This document shows, piece after piece, positions 35,587-46,299 of a DNA stretch of 64,000 bases (position 1 is its first letter; each line of letters starts with the position of its first letter). The stretch is taken from contig JAYESD010000011.1 of NCBI GenBank assembly GCA_036927565.1, positions 94,525,178 to 94,589,177 of the forward strand, in the 5' to 3' direction. The translations under genes and the position numbers were made by a program. The notes under the pieces are model-generated. The model was not told the origin of the DNA and made no database searches. It saw only the letters and a list, made by a program, of their open reading frames with translations. This stretch comes from Tuctoria greenei (taxonomy: Eukaryota > Streptophyta > Magnoliopsida > Poales > Poaceae).

Positions 35587-36507
35587 ATTATGGAAGGATA
35601 CACCCTTGAAGAAGTGATTGAGGGTTATGCTAATTATATTGAGGATGGAAAACCGATAGGTGTGCCTATACCAATACATGAGGGTAGACTACGTGGGAGA
35701 GACAAAGTGGGTAAGAAAACTCTTATTGTTCAAGATTACAATAATGTACACCGTGCACATTTTGGTTTAATACAATAGCTCGAAATAGTTGAGTCGTACA
35801 TCGAGGAACACCAAATTGAGCTTTGCGAAAAAACCAATACCGCACAGAGGGCTGGATCATGAAAGAGCACATAAGATGTTTCACTGAATGGTTAATGGAC
35901 AAAAATATACCATACAAAAACTCTATGGAAGAGGCAACAATGAAGAAGTTAGCTGGTCCATCTGCTTTGGTGACATCATGACAAGCATATGACATCAATG
36001 GTTACACATTTTCTACTAAGGAAAAAGACGGTGAGAGTGTTGCACAAAATAGTGGTGTTCGTATAGAGGCTTATGATCCACAAGGGTAGAAGACCAGATA
36101 CTTTTGGTTCATAGAGGAAATATAGGAACTCGATTATGGCAAAAGGATGGTATTGCCCGTATTTAAGTGCCAATGGGTCAAACATCCTGTTGTTGTGAAA
36201 GTGGATAACTACGGGCTGACACTGGTAGACTTGAACAAAGTGGGTTATAAAGATGACACATTTGTTCTCGCCGATCGTGATGCACAAGTTTTTTATGTAA
36301 AATATCTAGGAACTGAGAAGATGCACGTAGTTGTTTTTGGAAAGAAAATATTGTTGGGGTTGAGAATTTGGGAAATAATGAAGAGGAATATAATCAGTAT
36401 GAAGAGATGTACCTTTTCATCGAACCAGAAAACGTTAAGTGCATAGAAAGAAGCATTAAAAAGGATTTAAAACCCTATATGCGAGAAGATGTCAATTCTG
36501 GAAAAAA
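35587..36507 (+). pseudogene. TNP2-type CACTA transposase of element A, C-terminal part (resumes after B)
   Basis: Opens with MEGYTLEEVIEGYANYIED and GKPIGVPIP, the segment that follows the HPEG motif in DUF4218-containing transposases, exactly where 13916 stopped. A stop at 35777 and further frameshifts follow. DUF4216 is recognisable at 35985-36330 (INGYTFSTKEKDGESVAQNSG, VLPVFKCQWVKHP, YGLTLVDLNKVGYKDD, AQVFYVKYLG). The tail frame EEMYLFIEPENVKCIERSIK reaches about 36507. Together with 11504-13916 it accounts for a full-length but dead transposase. Confidence 0.85.
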
Positions 36508-36584
36508 TGTATGATATATATTGTATACATTTGTATACTCTGAAATCAACTTAGAATAATGCTCAGTTTCAGCTTTAGATAGCA

Positions 36585-37373
36585 TGTTTCAAACATTATA
36601 AAATTCATCTTCTGTATAGAAGACTAATTTGGACAAGTGATCCCTTTTGGCTTGCCTATCATATTTATCACCTTCACCTGTTCCATAAGTTATCAAATTG
36701 TATGTGTATACAAATTTCTTCTGACCTATGATGCTGATGGCTTGCCTTCAAACAGTTGGGTTCCAAACAACATCTAGAAACACAACTCTTGAAGCTCCTA
36801 TCAAGCTAATCCCTTCATGGCAAGCTCTTGTAGATGAAAGTAACACCCGAGACTCTTCATTTGGATTGTTAAAAGCTTCAATTGAAGCCTGACGATACCT
36901 TGAAAGGATTTTTCCATCCATTTGAAGGATTTCTTTCCCTTCTCTCCATTTCAAAATCTCACGAAGATTCTACTTTATCAGTTCTAATGGCTAGATATAT
37001 TGACTAAAAATCGGTACCATCTCTCTTAGTGCTTTACACAAGCGACGAAGCGAACAACTTCAATCAAAAATATTTTTTTCCTTCATAGGGATTCAATCAA
37101 AAATCTCATGAAGATTCTACTTTAATCTTTGAAGCATAGATTTATCAGTAAGTGAAGCTTACTCATCAGACATGTTAATGGCAGTTACAAGCGAAGGGTG
37201 TGTCAAAGCTAACAAAATATTAACGGGACTGAAGACAAAGAGATCCTGCATATGAGTGGCAATGTCCAGATCAGACAGAGTGAAGCTATGATGGCAGCAT
37301 TCAACAACATGAAATGTGATGCCAAAGTTATGCTTGCATCAATCAAGGCATGTTGTGAGGGCATAACACTTGT
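36585..37373 (-). pseudogene. Captured SNF2-type chromatin remodeller fragment, helicase C-terminal half (arm 1)
   Basis: Leftward frame from about 37240: QDLFVFSPVNILLA, THPSLVTAINMSDE, then a small rearranged patch near 37060-37140, then QYI and PLELIK, WREGKEILQMDGKILSRYRQ, SIEAFNNPNEESRVLL, CHEGISLIGASRVVFLDVVWNPTV, and on to FVYTYNLITYGTGEGDKYDRQ and VFYTEDEF near 36590. This is the Snf2/Rad54-like helicase C-terminal region. The wording around MDGK and DVVWNP is of the DRD1/CLASSY type, plant remodellers acting in RNA-directed DNA methylation (from memory; a search should confirm). In-frame stops at the QYI, ELIK and WNPTV positions show it is not a working gene. It lies inside element A, antisense to the transposase. 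Confidence 0.8.
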
Positions 37374-37960
37374 TTGGACATCATGGTTGTGCTTGTCCTG
37401 ACAAGTGTTATGCCTGCACAACATGCCTTGGTTGATGCAAGCATAACCTTAGAATCAATTTTCATGTTGTTGAAGGTTGCCACCACAGTTTCACGCTGTC
37501 TAACCTGGACATTGCCACTTATATAGGATCTCTTTGTCTTCAGTCCAATTCAGATTTTGTTAGCTTCGGCACACACTTCGCTTATAACTGTCATTAACAT
37601 GTATGATAAGGAAGCTTTACTTATTGATAAATCTATGTTTGAAAGATTAAGGTCCAATCCCTATGAAAGGGTAAAAACAAGATTTGTGATTGAAGTTGTT
37701 CGCTTCATCGCTTGTGTGAAGCACTAAGAGAGAAGGTACTAATTTTTAGTCAATATATTCAGCCATTAAAACCGATAAACTAGCATCTTCACAGGTTTTT
37801 CAAATGGACAGAAGGGAAAGAAATCCTTCAAATGGATGGAAAAATCCATTCAAGGTATCGTCGGGCTTCAATTGAAGCTTTCGAAAATCCAAATGATGAG
37901 TTTCGGGTGTTACTTGCATATAAAAGATCTTGCTCTAAATAGATTAGCTTGACAGGAGCT
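36793..37960. repeat. Long inverted repeat (arms about 570 bp, loop 27 bp) of the captured SNF2 fragment
   Basis: Arm 1 (36793-37373) and arm 2 (37401-37960) are complementary along their whole length, allowing small indels and roughly 15-20% mismatch by eye. The innermost 47 bases pair best: GCATAACACTTGT at 37361-37373 against ACAAGTGTTATGC at 37401-37413, and TTATGCTTGCATC at 37328-37340 against GATGCAAGCATAA at 37433-37445. Any transcript across both arms would fold into a long hairpin. Arm 2 stops where the right subterminal array of element A begins. Confidence 0.85.
37401..37960 (+). pseudogene. Captured SNF2-type fragment, second copy in opposite orientation (arm 2)
   Basis: Rightward frames read DLFVFSPIQILLASA, TSLITVINMYDKEALLIDKS, RLRSNPYERVKTRFVIEVV, then with a frame change EALREKVLIFSQYIQPLK, FKWTEGKEILQMDGKI, RYRRASIEAFENPNDEFRVLL, ending at ISLTGA (37960). 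This copy keeps the RSNPYERVKTRFVIEVV part that is rearranged in arm 1, while arm 1 keeps the WNPTV to TEDEF end that arm 2 lacks. The two arms are therefore not a simple recent palindrome. Stops after PLKPIN and after KRSCSK disable it. Confidence 0.8.
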
Positions 37961-38347
37961 TATCAGCATCACAGACGATTCTTAATTAATAAGCAGCCTG
38001 TGAAAACAATGACTTTTCCCAAGCGGTTATTCAATAAAAACCGCTTATGATGTTTAAACTAGTACATGCGGTTCTTAATCAATGACCAACCGTGAAAATC
38101 ATGTATTTACCCAGGCGGTGGTTTATTAAAAACCGCCTGTGAAGTTTGTTACAGTACAGGCGGTTCATAATTAATAGCCGTCTGAGAAAATAATGTATTT
38201 AGCTAGGCGGTTGTTTTTTAAAATCCACCTGTGATGTTTAGTCATCACAGACGGTATTGTATCATTCGTCACCATGGTCACATTTTTTTACGGACTGCCT
38301 CTGTTTGAAAATTTGAGGCGCATGTGAAAATTCTTTTTGTAGTAGTG
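37961..38347. repeat. Right subterminal repeat array and right terminus of CACTA A
   Basis: Repeated CACAGACGATT, AAGCGGTTATTCAATAAAAA, ACCGCCTGTGAA and CAGGCGGTT motifs in both orientations, ending in TTCTTTTTGTAGTAGTG, the complement of the left terminus. TGA follows at 38348-38350. Confidence 0.85.
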
Positions 38348-38350
38348 TGA
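38348..38350. repeat. Right target-site duplication (TGA) of CACTA A
   Basis: Matches TGA at 3062-3064. Confidence 0.85.
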
Positions 38351-39015
38351 TTAGTCAATAGGTTTGATTGATGAAAGATTTGGTCACTGTTAACCTGAAG
38401 CATTAAAGTTACTAATCAAGGTCCTACTGTTCTTATATTCTATCATTAATATCATGAGCATGTAGGGTTAGTCTTGTTGTTAAGTACTTTGGTGGTGCTA
38501 GTGTCTGCAAAGGATCCAGATGCATGAGTGCTAGTGGTGCTCCAGGTGACCTGCGCTTGAAAATAGGCAGCAGCCTGTGCAGCAGTGCAAGTGGAGGCTA
38601 GAGCTTGCTATCTGTGCGTATGCGTTGCATGCAAGGAAGCTTCAGTGGACAAGTCAAAGCATGCAAGGAATTACTTGTCAGTTGGATTAGTGACCGATGC
38701 CTGTAGAGTTAGTTGGGTGAAGTTTGAAGCCGTGACAAGATAACTCATGCATGTAGCATGCAGGGAGGTGTGCCTTGTCTTTAGGAAGGTGATTAGTGGA
38801 CTGATCACGATGGTGCTCGGCCAACTTGTGCGGTCAGACATGGCTCAACGGTTAGTGTGTGAGTGCTCTTTAAACCAGTGTAATTCAGAGTGTGTAGAGT
38901 GCCTGCAATTGGTGTTACCGTGTGATGTAGCGAGCCAAGTGCAGGTGCTGGGAGCGCTGCACCTGGTGAAGTGTGTTACCAGCAAGTGTTGTATAGAGTG
39001 TGTGCACTAATTTGA
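38351..39015. other. Unassigned, LTR-like flanking DNA, left part
   Basis: Only a short frame and no domain. The sequence is rich in GTGTG and GCATGCA phrases like the LTR or leader of a copia element, but no boundaries can be set. It is continuous with 43172 onward if the solo LTR and one TTTGA are removed. Confidence 0.35.
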
Positions 39016-42000
39016 TGTAAAATCCCACATTTTTCCTTCATATGAGGTTCAGTTGTAAATTGGTTGTTAACCCAAATGGAGGCCAATTATAGCAATGCTT
39101 ATAAACTTGATCTCATCAAATCTTTTCTTCTACTCATGTTTAAATTTATTAACATGAGGAATGAACTTCACCAATAAACTTAGATTAATTCATTTGACCC
39201 CTCTTCAAAGTTTCGAATTATTTAAAGAAAGATGGCTAGTCCAATTTAATATGCAGTACCAAATAGATATTCAAATTAATATAAATTGAATATATACTAC
39301 TGTATATTTGGCCCTATCAAAATTATTCAATTCAGAGGCCATAAGTTTTTCTATGGTTTTTAAATATTCCAAATGAACTTCCTGCAAAGTTTCATAAATT
39401 TTGAACTCCGTTTTCTATTTTAATTGAGACGCTTAGCAAATTCAAACCATGTTTTGAATTCTGTTCAACTAGATTGAACATCAAGATTTGAACACACACT
39501 CATGGTCAGCATAACTTGCTTGACTTACCCCCATAGTTTCACAATTTTTAGAACTCAAGTGCTATTTAAATCAGTGGCACCACTGAATTCCATCCAAATT
39601 CAAATTTGATTTTGAAATTCAATTGAAACTTGCTCCAATTCAAAATCCAATTGCAGAATCAAATTCTAGATATTTATTTGGGCCTCCCCACAAAAATCTA
39701 GAATTTTTGGACAAAATTTGGTAGGAGAATTGAAGTTACAGAGAAGGGAAGTAGATAAGAGGAGGTGGGGCCCACTGTCAGCCAAAGCACTCGAGTGAAA
39801 CCCACGAGGGGTGCTCTGTCTCCAGCTTGCCCCACCGTTCGACGCCGGCAGCGCGGGACACCGCGACGCGCATGCATCCACCGAGCTGCTTGCCTGCTTG
39901 ACGCCGTGGCACGCTGCCCTCTCCCCTCCGTCCCTATAAATACCCCCCCCCCCTTGGCCGTCGCCGTTGGACTTCATCCCAGTTCACACCATTTTCGCCA
40001 CCCCTGTTTGATCGAGCTCTCACTGACGATTGCAGCCGTTTCTTCCCGAGCTGTAAGTAGATAAAAGGCTTGTCACGGACTCCTCTACGTATTCCATTTG
40101 GTCATTGATCGTGACATAGCTTCTGCTTGGCATATTTGGAAGTTTCCCAGTCGCCGTCGAGGAAGCCGCCGAGAACCTTCACTGCCTCGCCGTCGAACAC
40201 CAGTTCTAGTCCATCTCCAGCCTCGATCCTTTAAGCAAAAAGGTTTGCATTCCTCTCTAGTTCATGCTCACAGAATCTAAGCTTATGACATGAAGTGTAA
40301 CTAGAGTTCTTGTTCGAGAACCGAACGGTTTCTCCATAGAACAGCAAAGCTTCTCGCTTAAATTCATTTCATTCTTGCAATCATCCTTAAATCTGGTTAG
40401 CAGATAATTTCTATGTGTCCTAAGGAAGATCCATGCCCAAAAACCCTGAAAGTTATCAACCGAGCATCTTAGATTTCAAGTTTTCGAGGCCGCCGGTTGA
40501 AAAACAGCACTTCGCCGTCGAACTCAGCCTTGTCGGCGATTTCACCCCAATCTGACCCCCAAATCATACTCTTGGTACTCCCATGAACCTTCCTGAGTTT
40601 TTCCCGAGCCTATTGAGCCATTCCCAAGCATTTCTGACGAAGGCCGAAACCCTAGCTCCGCCGTCACTGTCGCGCCGCCGTCTCCGGCCATCGTCGGCAT
40701 GATTGAACACCACCATCAGCTTGCGCGGTCGATTTTAGGGTTGAGCTATCACGGCAAGGACGAACGGAGGTCGACGCACCTAAGTCCGGGGAAGCACCGC
40801 CGCGGTTCCGGCGAGGAGCGCCGTCGAGTCGCGAGGTAGACGAAGGCCTATGGGCCCCACTTGTCAGTGCCTATTCGAACGTCTGGGATCAGCTGCGGCA
40901 CTAGATCCGGTGTGGCTGCACAGTTGAACCCCGTGGCCCCCGGTGTGGCCCAGATGTGATTGGCCCATTCAAATGAAGTGGGACCGGCCCCTTTTATTTG
41001 AAATTTCCAATAGGAAAATAAATCCAGATTCAATCCCAACTTAGAAAATCCATAACTTCCAGTAGAATTATCCAAAAATTCCCAAATAAATTTTGTTAGA
41101 ACCAGAATGAAGAATATTGTCCAGTGGTACACTTGTATTTGTATGCAAAGCCATATAAATTTCTCCATAATTCAGATAAGAAAAATGCTTAAAGAATTCA
41201 TTCCTATAGTTCTGTTAATTGGAAAATTCCCAATTTTGGTCAGAACCCTATAGTTAATACAATTGATCTCCAGTAAAAGTTTCAAGATCTTTGGACTTTA
41301 AATACTGGGTTGATCAATGTTTCAAACCTCTATGTAGTAATAAATTGAGAAAAATGGAAAATCAATTTCCAGAAATTTACGCAAACTTGAAAAATCAATT
41401 TATCCCTGTAGGAAGCTCAAAAAATTGTGAAACAAATTCCTAGAACCAGTAAGACCTCGTCTACATGGTACAACCCTTGGTAGCCATAATACATCTCCAA
41501 AACATCAACCAAAATTTAGAGAAAATTATTGCTTAGCATAATTGTTAAGAATAACAAACATCCTTGATCATCTCCTGTTCTTTGCAAGAGTATTCTCTAT
41601 AATCTCTAGTATCCACCATAAAAATCCCAAAGTCAATTAAGATAATTATCTTATTTTATCTTAATATACTCACCCCACCTTAAGCATATTAATTATTCAC
41701 AGCAAGCCCCGGTTTGCATTTAAGTTCCTTACAGTGTTTTGCAGTTTTATTTCACCTTACATCTTCAGATGATTGTGCATTACGTTTAAGGTGCTTGACA
41801 TCCACTTGCATGGCCCACAAATCCTATGGAGTCTTGCGTAGGTTTACGGCGCGTTGAGTAGACACTTCTATGCTTATGCTCATAGGAATTCGGTAGAAGT
41901 TGAGTAGTTGGAATCTACTCGCGGGATAGGAATTTTATCACACGGGAGATTCTGGAATAAGAAAATGGTTTATGAATATGAAATTGAGACCGAGTAGTGG

Positions 42001-43166
42001 ATAGGATGTAGTGAGACGTGGTCTCACGTGCGTAGCCCTGCTTGTGTCGATTGAGGACCATTTCGTGTGCGGTCCTGCTAGACAAGCTTGAATTGTACCG
42101 GCGATGTACTGGAGGAATGGGCTCCAGTAAATTGATGTAGCTTGATACTGGTTTGTCGAGGCATTCCGTTCCGTTTTATAGGCGTGGGTTGAGGGCAGCA
42201 AGGTGTAAATCAGCTGGTTGGCACGTCAGAGTACACCCCACGCAGTGACCTCATGCTCGTGATGGACCGACCGGTTTGACATTCGAGCGTTTAGTGAAAG
42301 GTGGCCATATACGACTAGTACTGAATTGTTATGTAGGTACTATTGAAAGTACTCGCTGGCATTTCCGAAAGTGTGTATGTGTCGTGTTGTTCCGGGTATG
42401 TCCTGATTGCAATCACCGTCCCTCGCGGTAATAGAGTACCACTTGTTCACTATGCTGTGACGTTGTAAATACTAAAGAAGTTAGGAGAATATGATATATT
42501 GGTTTATAAATTGCTTGGACAACCTTGTTTGGCTTAGATATAGTACAATTAAAAGTTTACAGTTTCCCCATACTTTACCTGTAATAGCATTATGTGCTTT
42601 GTGCACGTCATATCATCGGCAAAGCGTTTCTTGTTTGATTGTGGAGTCTATGATGTGCCGTGCTAGAGGAATGTCATGTGCTAATTAAAACATGACTATT
42701 TGGATCCACTTGTAGGCGAGTCCTTTATGCTATTTCTTACCTATGCTTATTATTCATCCTTGCATATGTCTAGTGAGACGGGTTAGTCTTGTTGAGCCTT
42801 ATGCTCACGTTTGCAGTTAACGAGTTTTTGCAGATTATACGACTGATGACGGGTTTAATGACGAGGCTGCACCCCCTCCAGGGTTTACAACCGAGTGGAA
42901 ACCCTGCACGCCGCCGTGAATTGTGTGTTGCTAGTGCAAAGTATCCAGAGCATGGATGACTTTGCTTTTGCATAGCTAGTGCTGAGAGCGTAGCTATGAT
43001 GTATAGTTCTCTTTCCTATCGTTAGTAGTTTAAACTTCTGTTGTGCTTGTCAATAAAGACTTGGTATTGTAAATTTGTTCTCGTTCTATTCTTGTATATT
43101 GTTGGGTGTCACATCGCACGACACCACCCAATGAGATCCTTGGAGGTCGGGATTCCGGTCCCCACA
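39016..43166. mobile_element. Solo LTR of a long-LTR Ty3/gypsy element (solo 1)
   Basis: Starts TGTAAAATCCCACATTTT and ends GGTCCCCACA, flanked by TTTGA at 39011-39015 and 43167-43171. There is no internal gag-pol and no second LTR, so it is best read as a solo LTR left by LTR-LTR recombination. It has a TATAAATA box at 39935-39942 followed by an 11-base C run, which suggests that the sense strand is plus. At 4151 bp it is very long. The TGTAAMAYCC start and length fit the Tekay/Del-type chromoviruses. Short frames inside (39666-40280) are GC-rich leader sequence, not genes. Confidence 0.75.
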
Positions 43167-43171
43167 TTTGA

Positions 43172-43900
43172 GTGATGTGCTAATGTTGTGCTGTGTGAGT
43201 GCCGGTGGTAGAGGCAAGTGAAGAGTTCAGTGCTGTTGAAATTGGGTGCCAAAGTGAGTGCGGAGTGGAGTGTATTGTCTGTCTACTCAAGTAACAAGAG
43301 AAAACAATTGTGTTTGGTGCTAGTGTGCTGCATAAAATATTCATGTGTCTTGTTCTTCGTCTCTGGTGAATCTTCGTGCAAGTGTGTCTTGAGAAAGGTA
43401 GGCCAACAGATCCTACTTAATCACTTAATCCAATTCAGGTTATTAACTTGATTCAATTTTTTATTCTACCGACTTCATTTTACATGCCCCTCCGTTTCGT
43501 CATCCATTCGTTGCTCAACCTTGTTGGATTCCTAGACCTTGCAATAGCGAGCTTCATAGAAACAATCCGCTTGGTGCTAGCTAGTGTGCAGCATAAAATA
43601 TTCATGCGTCATGTTCTTCGTCTATGGTGAATCTTCGCAAGTGTGTCTTGAGAATGGGGGGCAAACAGAGCCTACTTAATCACTTAATACAATTCAGGTC
43701 ATTAACTTTTTTTTCAAATTTTTATTCTGCCGTACTTCATTTTACATGCCCCTCCGTTTCATCATCCATTCATAGCTCTTGGATTCTTAGACTATGCACC
43801 AGCGAGCTTCATAAAACCGAATCTGCTTGCCGATGAAATTCGTCATACACATTTGATGAAGTCTTGTTCCACTTAGATAGAAGGTTCTATACCACTGTGC
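43172..43900. repeat. Flanking DNA with a tandem duplication of about 258 bp
   Basis: The phrase TTGGTGCTAG...GTGTGC.GCATAAAATATTCATG recurs at about 43313 and 43571, with colinear similarity (CACTTAATCCAATTCAGG, CATTTTACATGCCCCTCCG, GCGAGCTTCATA) through both units to about 43830. It is non-coding and lies between the solo LTR and the LTR of the copia element. Confidence 0.65.
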
Positions 43901-44873
43901 AAACCTTCTTAACAAGTTAGATGGAAGCATGATAAAGAAACCACACCGCAATACTAGTTTTCCCCACCGCAACCAAGAGAACACCCCTACGCATGGTACG
44001 ATACAGTTCCGTGTTCCTTGTCACACCATGCTGTGCTCTAGGGCTTTGTCCTGATTCTTTTGGTGCAGCCGTTGAGAAGATCGAGCTTGATGGAGTGTAC
44101 CTAGCAGGACATACTGACTCCCGAATGTACATAAGGATCATATCGGCTGAACCTAGATACATTCACATGCTAATCCCTTTCTCTCACGATACCAGTAAGA
44201 TCAAGGCAGGATGCATGCCATCCTTGTGAGAGCTCGACCATTCACTCGATCAAATAGTGGATTCATTCTATGACTAAGTTTTAGTCATATTTAATCACCT
44301 TGGCATTGCCATGCACTTCGAAATCCAACTATCTCAAGGGGCCAGAGATATCTCTCCTCTTATTAAGGAGGGACAAATTTCATCTCGATCAGCGTACATC
44401 CCATTCTATGTTTCATTATGTACCCGAAGACTACTTTTATGACTACCCAATTACAGAGTAGCTTTTGGTAGTCTCAAAGTACACAACTACACACAGTGAG
44501 AAACAATAGTGATCTCAGGTCCAAGGATCTAGCAGGTGTATCATTCAAGACCAATTGATAGCACATATGAAATTTGCAATCCCAACAGTGTCTCGGAATG
44601 GGTCAATCCAACACCATGTTCACTAACATGTGTTCATATTATTATTTTGATATCTCCATATCTATGACTCATGAAACGTGATCATCAATTAATACATGTA
44701 CTAGTCTGTTTGACATCATTATCTCATATAATGATATAGACTAGGGATCATTTAGTGTAACATTATTATTAACAAAGAGTTTCACGAACAAGTCACAAAC
44801 TTGGTGATCCATGTAAATAATGATTACTCATATAACAATTTATTTAATAGTACATAAACACTGTTATGACACA
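43900..44873 (-). repeat. 3' LTR of the Ty1/copia element (lower boundary uncertain)
   Basis: On the minus strand the LTR begins TGTGTCATAACAG at 44873, directly after a purine-rich GTGGGAGACT tract (44874-44885), as expected next to the copia RNase H end. The body has phrases familiar from grass copia LTRs (AAACTTGGTGATCC, GTGTCTCGGAATGGGTC on the plus strand). I could not find the far end or a target duplication. Confidence 0.55.
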
Positions 44874-44939
44874 AGTCTCCCACTACACACTATGATCACT
44901 GGCGTAAGTATCTAATACACATAGATCTTGTGTGCGCCT

Positions 44940-45417
44940 CATGCTTTGATTGTGGAAGAGGCTTTGTCAACATTCAAATCCGTGTGCATCTTGCATATAT
45001 TCACATCACCCCAGTCGATGATCTCTTGAATGAGGAGATAGCCTCGTAGTATGTGTTTGGATCTTTTGTTTGATCTAGGCTCCTTTGCCTATGCGATGGC
45101 TCCACTATTGTCATAATAGAGATCAACAGGGCCGAACGCACTAGGAACAACACCCAACTCTGAAACACATTTTCTAATCCAAATAACTTCCTTTGCGGCT
45201 TCATAAGCTGCAATATACTCTTCCACCATCGTTGAATCCGCTACTATATCTTGCTTGCAACTTTTCCAGCTTGCTGCTCCTCTATTGTGGTAGGATACAA
45301 AACCTGATTGCGATCTAGAATCATCCTTATTAGTTTGGAAGCTAGTATGAGTGTAACCTTTTACAACGAGCTCTTCTTCACCTCCAAAAACTAAAAACAC
45401 ATCCTTAGTTCTTATCA
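44940..45417 (-). pseudogene. Ty1/copia RNase H domain (downstream part of interrupted pol)
   Basis: Leftward frame: RTKDVFLVFGGEEELVVKGYT, SRSQSGFVSYHNRGAASWKS, KQDIVADSTMVEEYIAAYEA and AKEVIWIRK, then after a frameshift the ICKMHTDLNV end. These are the copia RNase H motifs, where the family normally has GYTDAS, TTEAEY and ADPLTK; TEAEY is changed here to MVEEY. The reading continues from 54216-54519 across CACTA element C. Confidence 0.8.
45415..45417. repeat. Target-site duplication of CACTA C, low-coordinate side (TCA)
   Basis: On the copia coding strand the flanks read TGA here and TGC on the other side (54216-54218, plus GCA). One base differs. Joining the flanks with a single TGA gives an open copia frame across the site. 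Confidence 0.65.
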
Positions 45418-46000
45418 CACTACACAAGAAAGGCTCATCTGAGGCGTGCCTAAACGAAGAAGGGAGACGAACAAACCGTGCATCTCCGTTCTCGGGTCTC
45501 GCATTATGTTGTCATGAGAGACGTGCAGCAGGTGCATTGCTGATTAGATTAAGTGCGAGACATGCTCAAAGATAGTGTGTCTCCTTCCGTTTACTTATAA
45601 TAGACGGGCTTCACGGGGTCATTGGAGACGGGCTCCGGGCGCGTTGCCTATCAGCATACACGCGAGACAAGCACTGACATAGCGCGTCACAGATTTATTG
45701 ACTAATCTGAGACGTGATTTATTGCAGCCCGTCGTAAATTTGTTGACTGATCTGAGATGTGCTATATGGAAGCATGTCTCCTTTATTTAGGTAGTCCAAG
45801 ACGTCCTCTGTTACAGCACATCGCTGATTGTTTACAGGTAGGTCACTACGTCACTAATAGAAGATGCTCCCTGCTTGACGCACATCTTCTATTAGGTGCC
45901 CTCACCCCTGATTATCCTCGTTGCCGGCTGCATCCTGGAGCTAGCTAGCATTTGGCAGCCGATTGCCAGTGTCAGCAACATACACTTATTGATACATATG
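45418..46000. repeat. Left subterminal repeat array of CACTA C
   Basis: Many copies of GAGACG(T/G)GC and GAGACNNGC-type units and their complements (GCGTGTCTC, GCACGTCTC) in both orientations. Confidence 0.75.
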
Positions 46001-46299
46001 TATAGCCAAATGGAGATCACACACATTGGCCAATCAAATATTAACAAAGTGTAAATCGCGATTACCAAGTTACTATTTACATAGAATTCCCCTGTTCATC
46101 CATCTTAAATAGTAACTAATTACACAGAAGAATAATTGTCACCTAATCCTCTACTTGGTAATAAAATTCTCCCTTTGAACTAGTGATTTTAGAAATGATA
46201 AACTTTCATAGTACATCTCTAATTTTCTCGAGGCTACGACCTTCAGCGTTCCTAAAGGCGGGTCTGTAAACCTGCCACACAATAAAATGAGATTTAGGA

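Larger units (their letters stand above)
3065..38347 (+). mobile_element. CACTA (En/Spm) transposon A, interrupted by CACTA B
   Basis: Left end CACTGCTACAATAAG; right end is the complement of CACTACTACAAAAAG (38333-38347). The termini match at all but two of 15 positions and are flanked by TGA on both sides. Both ends carry the same subterminal repeat family (CCGCCTGTGATAAT / ACCGCCTGTGA type). Inside are a minus-strand gene with Transposase_24, DUF8039-like and Ulp1-like regions (4261-7560), a 3 x 776 bp array, a plus-strand TNP2 transposase (11504-13916 plus 35587-36507), and a captured SNF2 fragment as an inverted repeat (36585-37960). Without element B it would be about 13.6 kb. The transposase is broken by insertion, frameshifts and stops, so this copy is not autonomous. 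Confidence 0.85.

Noticed and set aside
36585..37960. A functional SNF2 gene
   Set aside because: Only the C-terminal helicase part is present. Both copies have in-frame stops and frame changes, and they sit inside a transposon.
39666..40280. Frames of 99-103 codons near a TATA box as a host gene
   Set aside because: They are within a unit bounded by TTTGA duplications with LTR-type ends. No domain and GC-rich low complexity, so treated as LTR leader.
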